A DNA stretch of 64,000 nucleotides. It comes from Fundidesulfovibrio agrisoli (GTDB lineage: Bacteria > Desulfobacterota > Desulfovibrionia > Desulfovibrionales > Desulfovibrionaceae). Where the stretch lies: contig NZ_JAKZKX010000002.1 of NCBI RefSeq assembly GCF_022808715.1, forward strand, positions 64,580-128,579, in the 5' to 3' direction. The number at the start of each line of letters is the position of its first letter. Positions within the stretch are counted from its first letter, which is position 1. Positions 13,223 to 23,167 of this stretch are shown here, one piece after another. A program made the position numbers and the translations under genes. The notes beneath the pieces were generated by a model. The model was not told the DNA's origin. It did no database searches and saw only the letters and a list, made by a program, of their open reading frames with translations.

Positions 13223-14908
13223 TCAGTCGGCGGCGCCCGAAGAAGGCTGCGGAGAATCGAACGGCAGCCTGATGCTCACCGTGGTGCCGACGCCCGGGTC
13301 GCTGCGCACGCCCACCCTTCCACCGTGCTGCTCCACCACGATGTAGTAGACAACCGAGAGGCCCAGGCCGGTGCCCTCCCCCGGGGCCTTGGTGGTGAAG
13401 AACGGCTCGAAGACCCGCTCGCGGGTGGCCTCGTCCATGCCGGGGCCGTTGTCGGTGACGTCGATGCAGGCCATGCCTTCGGCCGCGTGGGTGCTCACGG
13501 TGATCGCCGGGTCCGGCGTTCTTGCGGTCGCCATGGACTGGGCCGCGTTCTTGAGCAGGTTGAGCACCACCTGCTCGATCTGGGTGGGCACGCACCAGAC
13601 GGATGGAAGATCCTGAGCGTCCTGGCGGATGATCTCGATGTGCCTGAAATCGTATTTCTTCTTCAGGTCGAACTCGCTCACGGCCAGTTCCATGGCCTTG
13701 TCCACGATGGAGGCGAGCTGCACGTTGGCCTTGCTGGCGTCGGAGCGGCGGCTGAACTCCAGGATGTTGGAGACGATGCGCGAGGCCCGGACCCCGGAGG
13801 ACTGGATCGACTCCAGCAGGTCCGTGACGCCCCTGTCCTCCATGTAGGCCTTGAGGGCGGCCAGGTCGATCCCGGCGCGCTCGGCGCTGCGGCGGTTGGG
13901 CTCCAACTCCTGCGAGAGCCTGCGCGTGACGGACTGCACCCCTTGCAGGATGCCCGCCAGGGGGTTGTTGATCTCGTGGGCCATGCCCGCGGCCAACGCC
14001 CCCACCGAGAGCATCTTCTCGGTCTGCATGAGCATCTCCTCCATGCGCACGCGGGAGGTCACGTCGTCCAGGCGCGCGGCGGCCTCGGCCTCGGCTCCGT
14101 CGCCAAGCCTGAACAGGGTGGCGTCGTACCAGGCGGTCTCCTTGCCGCGCCTGCCGGGCATCTTGCGCAGCACACGGTGCTTGCCGTCCTCCAGGGTGCG
14201 GCCCAGGGCAGGCCCGAGCTCCGGCAGCCAGGGGAGCACCTCGTCGAGGGGACGGCCCTGGATGTCGGTGGTGTGCAGGCCGAGCAGCAGCGAACCGTGC
14301 GCGTTGACCATGGTCACCATGCCTTCCGCGTCCACCACCAGCAGCGCTGAGGGCATGGCGTCCACAACGGTGCGCAGCAGGTCGCGGGCGCGCCTGAGTT
14401 CGGCCTGGGCCCGCAGGCGCACGGTGACGTCGCGGGCCACCACCACGGCAAAGGTCTGCGCGCCGACCCCGAGCACGCTCACGCTCACTTCCACGGGAAA
14501 GCGCCCGCCGCCGGGCCGGGGCAGGCTGGAGATGAAGGCCGCGCCTCCACCGGGCTCCAGCGGGTTTTTCAGTCCGGTCAGGGAGGAAAAGGAGCGCTCC
14601 CCCAGCAGGGAGGAGAGTCTGGAGCCCAGCAGCTCATCGCGGCTGAGGCCCGTCTTGGCGCAGGCGGTCCGGTTGAGGTCCTCGATGCGGGTGGTGTCGG
14701 CGTCGACGAGGAATATCAGGTCGCTGGCGATGTCGAGCAGCAGCCGGAAGCGCTCCAACTGCTCCATGCGTTCGCGCAGTTCCGGGTAGTAGCTTTTGCG
14801 CATGGAGCGCTCGCCCAGCCCGATGAGCTTGTCGCGCAGCGCGTCGCGGCCGCCCGGAGCCTCCACCCCAGGTCCGCCCTGCTCGTCTTCATCAAAGGGC
14901 AGACTCAT
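13223..14908 (-). CDS. Soluble PAS-domain sensor histidine kinase
   Basis: A 561-residue histidine kinase without transmembrane segments, so it probably senses a cytoplasmic signal. Order: short N-terminal helix; PAS 1 (about 50-165, '[12 protein letters not shown]'); PAS 2 (about 175-290, '[14 protein letters not shown]'); HisKA with the phospho-acceptor His near residue 310 ([16 protein letters not shown]); HATPase_c with N box '[14 protein letters not shown]', G1 'DNGPGMDE' and G2 [12 protein letters not shown]. The NtrB/AtoS-like H box suggests a response regulator of the NtrC class, but none is adjacent. The ATG at 14908 overlaps the end of the alcohol dehydrogenase gene by 17 bases, with GAGG upstream, so the two are cotranscribed. 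Confidence 0.88.
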   Translation of the reverse strand: MSLPFDEDEQGGPGVEAPGGRDALRDKLIGLGERSMRKSYYPELRERMEQLERFRLLLDIASDLIFLVDADTTRIEDLNRTACAKTGLSRDELLGSRLSSLLGERSFSSLTGLKNPLEPGGGAAFISSLPRPGGGRFPVEVSVSVLGVGAQTFAVVVARDVTVRLRAQAELRRARDLLRTVVDAMPSALLVVDAEGMVTMVNAHGSLLLGLHTTDIQGRPLDEVLPWLPELGPALGRTLEDGKHRVLRKMPGRRGKETAWYDATLFRLGDGAEAEAAARLDDVTSRVRMEEMLMQTEKMLSVGALAAGMAHEINNPLAGILQGVQSVTRRLSQELEPNRRSAERAGIDLAALKAYMEDRGVTDLLESIQSSGVRASRIVSNILEFSRRSDASKANVQLASIVDKAMELAVSEFDLKKKYDFRHIEIIRQDAQDLPSVWCVPTQIEQVVLNLLKNAAQSMATARTPDPAITVSTHAAEGMACIDVTDNGPGMDEATRERVFEPFFTTKAPGEGTGLGLSVVYYIVVEQHGGRVGVRSDPGVGTTVSIRLPFDSPQPSSGAAD

Positions 14909-16058
14909 AGATCGCCTCGATGTCCGCCTTGCTCGGCTTGCGGGGGTTGGTGAGCAGGCAGGGGTCCTGCATGGCCAACTCCGCAAGCCTGGGGATTTCC
15001 TCCCGGGTGACGCCCAGGTCGCCCAGGGTCTGCCCCATGCCCACGCTTTTGTTGAGGGAGCGCAACGCGCCGTCCAGGGCATCGAGCACCTCGTTGTCCG
15101 CGCCGTGGGGCACGTCGCAGCCAAGGGCCACGGCGATGTCGCGGTAGCGCAGCGGTGCCGAATGGAAGTTGAAGCGCACCACCGGCGCCAGCAGAATGGC
15201 GTTGCACTGGCCGTGGGGCAGGTCAAGCAGGCCGCCCAGGCTGTGCGCCATGCCGTGCACGGCGCCCAGGATGGCGTTGGAGAAGGCCAGGCCCGCATCG
15301 AGGCTGGCCAGGCACATCTGGGTTCGGGCCTCCATGTCGGATGGGTCCGCCACGGCCTGGGGCAGGTGCTTGCCCACAAGGCGCACGGCCTCGAGGGCGA
15401 AGAGGTCGGTCACGGGGGCGCTGGCGTTGGAGACGTAGGCCTCGATGGCGTGGGTCAGGGCGTCGAGGCCGGTGTTGGCCGTGAGGTCCGGCGACATGGT
15501 GGCGGTCAGCCTGGGGTCGATGAGCGATACGTCGGGCACGAGCATCTTGCTGACCAGGGCGATCTTCACCTTGCGCTTGGTGTCCGAGATGATGGCGAAC
15601 TGCGAGACGTCGGCCGAACTGCCGGAGGTGGTGGGCACGCAGACCAGGGGAGGCAGGGCGCGGGGCACGGTGTCCACGCCTTCGTAATCCAGGATGTTGC
15701 CGCCGTTGGCCTGGACCACGCCCACGCCCTTGGCGCAATCCATGGCGCTGCCGCCGCCAAGGCCGACCAGCGCGTCGCAGCCCTTGTCCCGGTAGATTTC
15801 AGCCGCGGCCATCACCTCGTAATCCTTGGGGTTGGCCGTCACGTTGCTGAACACGACGCAGTCAAGCCCCGCGGCGCGCAACGATGCTTCCACCATGCCG
15901 GCCCAGCCGATGTCCACAACACCCTGGTCGGTGACCAGCATGGGACGTCTTGCACCGAGATTCTGGGCGTATTGCGCCGCCAATTCCGACGCGCCGAGTC
16001 CGAAAACGAATTCGGGGGCGACGAACTTCCGCAGCTCCAGCCCGGGTGCGCATTCCAT
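14892..16058 (-). CDS. Iron-containing alcohol dehydrogenase (group III)
   Basis: A 388-residue Fe-ADH, the usual length. It oxidises alcohols or reduces aldehydes with NAD(P). The N-terminal dinucleotide domain has GGGSAMDCAKGVG near residue 100. The metal-binding C-terminal domain carries the second Fe-ADH signature around 'GLAFSNAILGAVHGMAHSLGG', with the metal histidines in 'HGMAH' and 'LPHGQCNAILL'. Ethanol and related alcohols are common electron donors in Desulfovibrio. The ATG at 16058 is chosen because GAGGGGTGG precedes it; a further in-frame ATG 90 bases upstream would add a non-homologous leader. Overlaps the downstream histidine kinase. Confidence 0.9.
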   Translation of the reverse strand: MECAPGLELRKFVAPEFVFGLGASELAAQYAQNLGARRPMLVTDQGVVDIGWAGMVEASLRAAGLDCVVFSNVTANPKDYEVMAAAEIYRDKGCDALVGLGGGSAMDCAKGVGVVQANGGNILDYEGVDTVPRALPPLVCVPTTSGSSADVSQFAIISDTKRKVKIALVSKMLVPDVSLIDPRLTATMSPDLTANTGLDALTHAIEAYVSNASAPVTDLFALEAVRLVGKHLPQAVADPSDMEARTQMCLASLDAGLAFSNAILGAVHGMAHSLGGLLDLPHGQCNAILLAPVVRFNFHSAPLRYRDIAVALGCDVPHGADNEVLDALDGALRSLNKSVGMGQTLGDLGVTREEIPRLAELAMQDPCLLTNPRKPSKADIEAIYESAL

Positions 16059-16093
16059 GGTCCACCCCTCGTTACAGGTGACTGGCTGATTTT

Positions 16094-16123
16094 TAGATAC
16101 CACGGATGCTCTCGGAGAGTCAA
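16094..16123 (-). promoter_or_regulatory. Sigma70-like promoter of Fe-ADH/kinase operon
   Basis: On the minus strand TTGACT (16118-16123), an 18-base spacer and TATCTA (16094-16099) lie about 35 bases before the Fe-ADH start. The -35 is a 5/6 match; the -10 is weak. Confidence 0.4.
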
Positions 16124-16242
16124 AACAATGTCCCGTTGCAGCGGTCATTTAATGGCGGGGACATGCTCAAGCGAAAGGGGATACGCGAGTAAGGACGGCG
16201 GAGCTTCGCAAGCCCGCCGCGAACTGGAAGCGAGGGGTGAAA

Positions 16243-16272
16243 GCGCGGGCCGGAGCGGCGTCCGGCCCGCGC
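16243..16272 (-). terminator. Hairpin after small coiled-coil gene
   Basis: A perfect 12-bp stem (GCGCGGGCCGGA / TCCGGCCCGCGC) with a 6-base loop, starting eight bases past the stop at 16281. Only a short TTTC follows on the minus strand. Confidence 0.55.
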
Positions 16273-16280
16273 GGTGCGAA

Positions 16281-16631
16281 TCAGCCGACCTTGTCAACGA
16301 ACCTGCTGCCGAGAGGAGAGACGCGAAGCGACGAGCGATATCCCGTCAGCCGCTGGTTCTCCTGCTTGGCCTTCAGCAGGTCGCGCTTGATGGCCTCGTG
16401 AAGCCTGCGGGCTTCCGAGGTTATCTGCCCCTGAAGGCTTTGGAGCTGGAGCAGCTTCTCCTTGAGTTCGCCGATGCGCTTCGGGTCGCGCATGCGCCAG
16501 GCCTCCTCCATGAGGGAGAACCGCTCATGGGCCAGGCGCTCCGCCTCCTCGACTTCGCCTTCGCAGAGCTGGCCGAGTTCCAGGCGTCCGGTTTCAAGGG
16601 CCTGATCGAGGATGTCGATCTCGTCCTTCAT
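16281..16631 (-). CDS. Small coiled-coil protein, possibly FlgN/FliT-like
   Basis: A 116-residue acidic, almost wholly helical protein with heptad-like Leu/Glu patterning ('LGQLCEGEVEEAERLAHERF', 'LKEKLLQLQSLQGQI'). Its C-terminus, 'SPLGSRFVDKVG', resembles the end of FlgN-type export chaperones. Size and fold suit a flagellar export chaperone, but I cannot identify the family firmly. The ATG at 16631 is preferred to an upstream in-frame ATG that would read through the preceding gene. It follows the 202-residue protein by 17 bases and is probably cotranscribed with it. Confidence 0.5.
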   Translation of the reverse strand: MKDEIDILDQALETGRLELGQLCEGEVEEAERLAHERFSLMEEAWRMRDPKRIGELKEKLLQLQSLQGQITSEARRLHEAIKRDLLKAKQENQRLTGYRSSLRVSPLGSRFVDKVG

Positions 16632-16648
16632 AGCGATGCCGCCTTTGG

Positions 16649-17257
16649 TTACGCCGCGCGGGCGACGTCCTTGATGTCCTCGCGCAGCTGGGCGACGATC
16701 TTCTTCCACCTTTCGACGGCGGGAGTGAACTCGTACTCCAGCAGGTCCGCAAGGAGGATCCAGTCCTCGCTTTCGATGACTTCGAGCATCTCCGAGAACA
16801 GTCCGGAGAGGTCGTCGGCGGCCTCGTTGAACTGGCGGGAGCGCTTCAGGCTGAACTCGTCGCGCAGCACGCCCACCATGCCCAGGAAGTCGCGGGTGAC
16901 GTCCATGAGGTCCTGGTAGACCTCGAGGGCCTCGCCGTCGTCGGCCTTGCGGAACAGGTCCGCAACGCGGCGCGCGCCGTGGTCCATGAGGGTGATGACC
17001 TTGTAGAGCTCGCGCGTGATGTTCACGGCCATCTCGGTGGTGGCCACGGTGATGAGCTCGACGGACTCGATGTCCGACGCTTCCACATCCTCGGCCTGGT
17101 GGGGGTAAATTTCGGAGAAAGGTTCGCTGTTGACCAGCACGTCGGTGACGATGCGGCCTTCATACTGCTTGTCTTCCATCACTTTGACGAGAATCTGCTC
17201 CAGGTTCTCGAAGTCCTGGATGTTCAATCCGGTTTCCCGGCCGTCCACGGCGATCAT
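16649..17257 (-). CDS. Conserved helical protein of unknown function
   Basis: A 202-residue soluble acidic protein not recognised with confidence. The N-terminal 70 residues are mixed alpha/beta ('EGRIVTDVLVNSEPFSE'); the rest is a predicted helical bundle rich in Asp/Glu/Leu. There are no membrane segments, signal peptide or cysteine motifs. A strong GGAGGGAGA site precedes the ATG. It lies between a GT9 glycosyltransferase and a FlgN-like small protein on the same strand. I recall similar groupings near flagellar genes in Desulfovibrio, so a motility-related role is a guess only. Confidence 0.6.
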   Translation of the reverse strand: MIAVDGRETGLNIQDFENLEQILVKVMEDKQYEGRIVTDVLVNSEPFSEIYPHQAEDVEASDIESVELITVATTEMAVNITRELYKVITLMDHGARRVADLFRKADDGEALEVYQDLMDVTRDFLGMVGVLRDEFSLKRSRQFNEAADDLSGLFSEMLEVIESEDWILLADLLEYEFTPAVERWKKIVAQLREDIKDVARAA

Positions 17258-17339
17258 GTCTCTCCCTCCTCAAGGATGTGACGGTGTGGAAAAAAATTCC
17301 TGCACCGGACCACATACAAGGAGCATGCCAACGGGCACT

Positions 17340-18902
17340 TCAGGAGCGGGGGGAGACGACGGCGGACAGCGCGGCCACCAGGGAGGCGGTGCGGGCGGCG
17401 AAATCCTGGATGTGTCCCAGGCCCGTGGCCCCCTCCTGGGAGAGGCGCAGCCAGAGGTGGGAGAGCGGCAGCAGCAAGGGGTGGGAGGCGAACACCGTCT
17501 CCAGGCGCTGCCATGTGGCCATGAATTTGGTGCGCATGGCCGGACGCGGCACGGCCCCAAGCACCCGGGCCTGCTGGATGAGCACGGCCAGCAGCCCCCC
17601 GGCCTGCTCCAGCACGGGGCGCAGGGACGCCTTCAGCGATTCGGGCAGGCATCCGGCTTCGCCCGGGGCCGGCTCCACGGGCGCGGCGTCAAGAAACTGC
17701 CGCCAGAAGGTGCGCTGCACGCGGTTCCAGGCGGCGCGCTCGCCTTCGCCGTGCCCGCTGAGGGAGCGAAGGTCCAGGTAGCCGTGTTCGTCCAGAACGG
17801 TCTCCCAGGCCCGCACCCCGAGCCCCCGGGCCTCGGGCCAAGCGCCGCCGCGCAGGTATGCGCCCAGGAAGTGGAGCACCGCCGCCGGGGTGACCTCGCC
17901 GTGGCATGCCCAGGACTGGGCGCACTCATGCGAGAAGGAGCACGGGTGGCAGGCCATGTCGGGCTCCAGCGAGCAGGAGCCGGGGCGGTAGGGCCCCGTG
18001 TCGATAGGCTGCGCCGTGGAGAGGAAGATGCCCAGCACCGGCACGCCCAGCCCGGCGGCCAAGTGCAGGGTGCCCGTATCGTTGCTGAGCAGCAGGCGCA
18101 GGCCGGAGACAGCGGCGGCAAGCTGCGGCAGACTGGTCTGGCCCACCAGGCTGGCGTGGGGGACGTCCGTGGCGGCGGCGAAGGCTTCGGCCAGGGGCTT
18201 GTCTTCCTTGGAGCCCAGCAGCACCGGCAGCAGGCGGTGTTCCCGCCAGACGGCCGAGGCCACCTCCGCGAAGCTGGCCGCGGGCCACTGGCGCTTGGGC
18301 GCGCTGGCCCCCAGTTGCAGCCCCAGGAGCCCCGCGTGCTCCACTCCCGCCTGGGCGGCGATCAGCCCGGCCACGTGCGCCGCATCGGCCGGGTCAGGGG
18401 CGGCCAGCTCGAAGCGCCCGCCCGCGCTCTCCAGGTGGGCGGCGCGCCGGAAGAGGTCCACCACGTTGAAGGGGCTGGAGCCCCTGTGCAGGGCGGAGGC
18501 CTCCAGGAAGGCGGCCCAGGGCGTGGAGTAGGTGCCGAAGCCCAGTTCGTCCAGGCCGAAGCCCAGGATTTCATCGGCGTTCATGGCCCGGGCGATGAGC
18601 CGGGAGGGCAGCGAGGGCGTCAGGTTCACAACGCGCTGCGGGGCGAAATCCCGCCGGACTGCGTCCATCCAGGCCAGGCAGCCGCCCAGGGCCTGAGGCC
18701 AGTCCTGGTCCAGGGCGGCCAGCAGGCTCGCGCCCGGCACGTCGTACACGGCGTCCACATGGCGCAGGAGCCCCGTGGCCTGCCGGAAGTTCTGCAAGCA
18801 CATGACACCTGTGACGTCACCGGCCTGCTTGAAGCCTGCAATCACGGGCTGCGTCTGGAGCAGGTCGCCGAAGCGCGTCAGGTTGATGACGAGGGTGCGC
18901 AT
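17340..18902 (-). CDS. Glycosyltransferase family 9 (heptosyltransferase-like)
   Basis: A 520-residue GT-B glycosyltransferase of the ADP-heptose:LPS heptosyltransferase family (GT9). The N-terminal 'LVINLTRFGDLLQTQPVI' is the family's opening motif. The C-terminal half of the catalytic core carries 'LGLQLGASAPKRQWP' and the nucleotide-sugar site 'LLLSNDTGTLHLAAGLGVP' followed by 'DTGPYRPG'. The protein is about 150 residues longer than a standard WaaC/WaaF; the extra C-terminal part is helical and Leu-rich. It may act on LPS core or on surface/flagellar protein. No clear Shine-Dalgarno precedes the ATG. Confidence 0.85.
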   Translation of the reverse strand: MRTLVINLTRFGDLLQTQPVIAGFKQAGDVTGVMCLQNFRQATGLLRHVDAVYDVPGASLLAALDQDWPQALGGCLAWMDAVRRDFAPQRVVNLTPSLPSRLIARAMNADEILGFGLDELGFGTYSTPWAAFLEASALHRGSSPFNVVDLFRRAAHLESAGGRFELAAPDPADAAHVAGLIAAQAGVEHAGLLGLQLGASAPKRQWPAASFAEVASAVWREHRLLPVLLGSKEDKPLAEAFAAATDVPHASLVGQTSLPQLAAAVSGLRLLLSNDTGTLHLAAGLGVPVLGIFLSTAQPIDTGPYRPGSCSLEPDMACHPCSFSHECAQSWACHGEVTPAAVLHFLGAYLRGGAWPEARGLGVRAWETVLDEHGYLDLRSLSGHGEGERAAWNRVQRTFWRQFLDAAPVEPAPGEAGCLPESLKASLRPVLEQAGGLLAVLIQQARVLGAVPRPAMRTKFMATWQRLETVFASHPLLLPLSHLWLRLSQEGATGLGHIQDFAARTASLVAALSAVVSPRS

Positions 18903-18947
18903 GGTGGTTCGGGGTATGTGAAGAAAAGTTCAGCTTTATGAAAGAAG

Positions 18948-18976
18948 TTGCAATGTGGCCGGGACTCACCTATTTT
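18948..18976 (+). promoter_or_regulatory. Sigma70-like promoter of malic enzyme
   Basis: TTGCAA (18948-18953), an exact 17-base spacer and TATTTT (18971-18976), ending 59 bases before the malic enzyme start. Both hexamers match at 4/6. It lies in the divergent gap shared with the GT9 gene. Confidence 0.5.
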
Positions 18977-19035
18977 GCGCCCGTTCGCCAACTCGCCCGT
19001 TCCTTAACGCATGAGCCGCTTTTTGGAGGTCGCTG

Positions 19036-20361
<1,326 letters not shown>

Positions 20362-20386
20362 CCCCGGATGCCAACATCGCCTTCAC

Positions 20387-20417
20387 GGGGCGCGCCGCAA
20401 GGCGCGCCCCTTTTTTT
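20387..20417 (+). terminator. Terminator of malic enzyme gene
   Basis: GGGGCGCGCC / GGCGCGCCCC 10-bp stem with a GCAA tetraloop, followed immediately by seven T's; 25 bases past the stop. Textbook rho-independent form. Confidence 0.95.
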
Positions 20418-20543
20418 GCGTTGCGGCGCTTCGGCCGGGCTCCCCTCGCCGCCCGCCTTCCCTGGCCTGAGCTGCCCCACATGCGCGGTGCGTATTCCGT
20501 TCCCGCCCGGCATCGTGTAGTGTCGCGCACAGAGGGAGTCCGC

Positions 20544-22220
20544 ATGAAACTCTATCCTATCGCCCTGTTCGCGCTTGCCCTGCTCGTAGGCCCGCTCTCA
20601 CCCGCTCCGGCCCGCGCGGCCGAACCGTCCCCCGACGCCCTGCTCGCCTCCATGAGCCTGGAGCAGAAGATCGGCCAGATGATGCTGGTGGCCTTCAAGG
20701 GGCCGGGCCTGTCTCCCGAAATATCCGAGATGATCCGGCAACGCGGGCTGGGCGGGGTGATCCTCTATTCCTCCTGGGGCAACGTGGAGAACGTGCAGCA
20801 GGTGGCCGCGTTGAACGCCGCGCTCCAGGCGGACGCCGCCAAAACCCCCACGGGCGTCGGCCTGTTCGTTGGCATCGACCAGGAAGGCGGCCCGGTGGTG
20901 CGCCTGCGCGAAGGCGTGACGGTCCTCCCCAGCCAGATGGCCATCGCGGCCACGGGCAACCGCGAGCACGCCCGCACCGCCGCGCGGATCATGGCCAAGG
21001 AGCTCACCGCCCTGGGCATCAACACCACCTTCTCTCCAGTGGCTGACGTCAACTCCAACCCGGCCAACCCCATCATCGGCATCCGCTCCTTCGGCTCTGA
21101 CCCCAACATCGTCTCCAGGCTCACGGCGGCCACGGTGGAGGCCTACGCGCAGGCCCGGATGATCTGCACGCCCAAGCACTTCCCCGGCCACGGCGACACC
21201 TCCGTGGACTCCCACCTGGGCCTGCCCCTGAGCGGCCACGACAAGCGGACCCTGGAGCGAGTGGACTTCGCCCCCTTCGCCGCGGCCTTCGCGGCCAAGG
21301 CCCCGGCGGTGATGACCGCCCACGTGGAGGTCCCCGCGCTGGACCCGCGCCCGGACACGCCCGCGACCCTCTCCCAGCCGGTGCTGGAGGGCGTGCTGCG
21401 GCGTCAGATGCGCTTCGAGGGGCTCATCGTCACGGATTCGCTGGGCATGGGCGCGCTCTCCAAGGGCGTGGGCACCGTGCGGGCCGCCGTGCTGGCGGCC
21501 AAGGCCGGGGCGGACGTGCTGCTCTTCGGGGCGGACATCGGACACGAGCCGCAGCAGCAGATCGAGGCCTACGAGGCCCTGCTGGCCGCCGCCCGCTCCG
21601 GCGAGCTGCCCCAGGCCCGCATCGACCAGGCCGTGGGCCGCATCCTGGCCGTGAAGCAACGCTACGGCATCCTCCAGGCCGCCTCCATCGGGGACACCAG
21701 CGCCGCCGTGGCCTTCCAGGTGGGCCTCCCGGAGGACCGGCAGGCCGCCCTGGAGATCGCGCAGGACAGCATCACCCTGCTGCGCGACCGCACCCGCATG
21801 TTGCCGCTCAAGCCCTCCGACAAGGCACTGGTGCTCTGGCCGGAACGCAACGCCTTCGACCCCGTGGCCTCGCTCACGTTGCCCAAGGGGGCCGCGCTCA
21901 TGCGCACATCGCGCGAGCCATCGGCCCAGGAGCTGCGGGAAGCCGCCGACGCCGCGGCGGGAATGGACAAGGTGGTGGTGTTCACCTACGACGCCACGCG
22001 CAACCAGGCCCAGCAGAACCTGGTGCGCACCATGCTGGCCATGAAACCCCAGAACGTGATCCACGTCTCCCTGGGCGGGCCTTACGACGCGGGCCTTTTC
22101 CCGGCCGCGCCCACCAGCCTGGCCACCTACGGCGACGTGCCCGTCTCCATCGAGGCCCTCTCCCGCGCCCTGGCCGGGGCCTCCCCCATGCCTGGGCGGC
22201 TGCCGGTGCGCCTGCAGTGA
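20544..22220 (+). CDS. nagZ: Secreted beta-N-acetylhexosaminidase (GH3, NagZ-like)
   Basis: A 558-residue glycoside hydrolase family 3 enzyme. An N-terminal signal peptide of about 28 residues ends in A-R-A, so it is exported. The GH3 catalytic domain (about 35-380) has '[10 protein letters not shown]', '[11 protein letters not shown]' and the NagZ hallmark [14 protein letters not shown], which holds the His/Asp general acid dyad. The nucleophile Asp lies in '[12 protein letters not shown]'. A further domain of about 170 residues follows, as in the longer two-domain relatives rather than cytoplasmic E. coli NagZ. Likely role: removal of GlcNAc from peptidoglycan fragments in the periplasm. 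GGGAG lies upstream of the ATG. The stop overlaps the next gene. Confidence 0.88.
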   Translation: MKLYPIALFALALLVGPLSPAPARAAEPSPDALLASMSLEQKIGQMMLVAFKGPGLSPEISEMIRQRGLGGVILYSSWGNVENVQQVAALNAALQADAAKTPTGVGLFVGIDQEGGPVVRLREGVTVLPSQMAIAATGNREHARTAARIMAKELTALGINTTFSPVADVNSNPANPIIGIRSFGSDPNIVSRLTAATVEAYAQARMICTPKHFPGHGDTSVDSHLGLPLSGHDKRTLERVDFAPFAAAFAAKAPAVMTAHVEVPALDPRPDTPATLSQPVLEGVLRRQMRFEGLIVTDSLGMGALSKGVGTVRAAVLAAKAGADVLLFGADIGHEPQQQIEAYEALLAAARSGELPQARIDQAVGRILAVKQRYGILQAASIGDTSAAVAFQVGLPEDRQAALEIAQDSITLLRDRTRMLPLKPSDKALVLWPERNAFDPVASLTLPKGAALMRTSREPSAQELREAADAAAGMDKVVVFTYDATRNQAQQNLVRTMLAMKPQNVIHVSLGGPYDAGLFPAAPTSLATYGDVPVSIEALSRALAGASPMPGRLPVRLQ

Positions 22221-23131
22221 TCGTCAGCGCCACCCGGCGCGCCGATCTGCCCGCGCACTACGCCGCGTGGTTCCTGGAGCGGGCGCGGGCCGGGTGGTGC
22301 GCCGTGCCCAACCCCTTCAACGCCCGCCAGGTGAGCCGGGTGAGCCTGGCCGCCCGGGACGTGGAGGCCGTGGTCTTCTGGACGCGCGACCCCAGGCCCA
22401 TGATCCCGCATCTGGCGGAGTTGGACCGGCTGGGCCTGCCAAGCGTCTTCCAGTTCACCCTGCTGGAGTACCCCGCCTCCATCCACCCTGGCATGCTACC
22501 CCTGGCCGAGCGCATCGAAGCCTTCCGGCGGCTGGCGGGCGAAATCGGCCCGGATCGCGTGCTCTGGCGCTACGACCCCATATTGCTCTGCGCCTCGGCC
22601 GGACCGGACTACCACCTGCGCATGTTCGAGGCCCTCTGCCGGAAGCTGGAAGGATGCACCCGGCGGGTCACGGTGAGCCTGATGGAGCCCTATCGCAAGG
22701 CGCGGCGCAGGCTGGCGGCGGCAGGGGTGGACATGCTCGCCCCTGATGAGGATGCCTTGGGCGCGATGTTCAATGATATGGCGGCAATGGCGCGCGCTGT
22801 CGGCATGGAGCCCGCCTCCTGCGCGGACGAGGCCGGGCTGGATGAGCTGGGGTTCGTTCCGGGGGCCTGCATCGACGCGGCCCTCATCAAGCGATTGTTC
22901 GGAGTTGATGCGACTACGGGCAAGGACGCCAGCCAGCGCCCGGCCTGCCGCTGCGCCCCCAGCCGCGACATCGGCATGTACGACGCCTGCCAGGCGGGCT
23001 GCGCCTACTGCTACGCCACGCGGGATTTCGCCCTGGCCCGGCGCAACCGCGCCGCTCACGACCCGGCCTCGCCATCCATGCTGGGCCGGTGGGAGCCTGA
23101 AGAGGACCGCCCGCGCCTGCCCGGGATCTGA
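22217..23131 (+). CDS. DUF1848 family protein with C-terminal cysteine cluster
   Basis: A 304-residue protein of the DUF1848 family. It opens with '[18 protein letters not shown]' and shows '[14 protein letters not shown]' and 'FQFTLLEYP', typical of the family. The C-terminal 60 residues contain C-x-C, then C-x3-GC-x2-CYA ('[11 protein letters not shown]'), which looks like a metal or Fe-S site. The family is uncharacterised and often described as radical-SAM-like. Start is GTG, with its GTGA overlapping the nagZ stop, which indicates translational coupling. Confidence 0.75.
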   Translation: MIVSATRRADLPAHYAAWFLERARAGWCAVPNPFNARQVSRVSLAARDVEAVVFWTRDPRPMIPHLAELDRLGLPSVFQFTLLEYPASIHPGMLPLAERIEAFRRLAGEIGPDRVLWRYDPILLCASAGPDYHLRMFEALCRKLEGCTRRVTVSLMEPYRKARRRLAAAGVDMLAPDEDALGAMFNDMAAMARAVGMEPASCADEAGLDELGFVPGACIDAALIKRLFGVDATTGKDASQRPACRCAPSRDIGMYDACQAGCAYCYATRDFALARRNRAAHDPASPSMLGRWEPEEDRPRLPGI

Positions 23132-23167
23132 AAGGCGGCGGGCTGTACAACCACGCTTGCATTCGGC

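Noticed and set aside
14909-15379. Longer N-terminus for the PAS histidine kinase
   Set aside because: The extra sequence is the out-of-frame shadow of the Fe-ADH gene, rich in Pro/Arg/Trp, with no domain.
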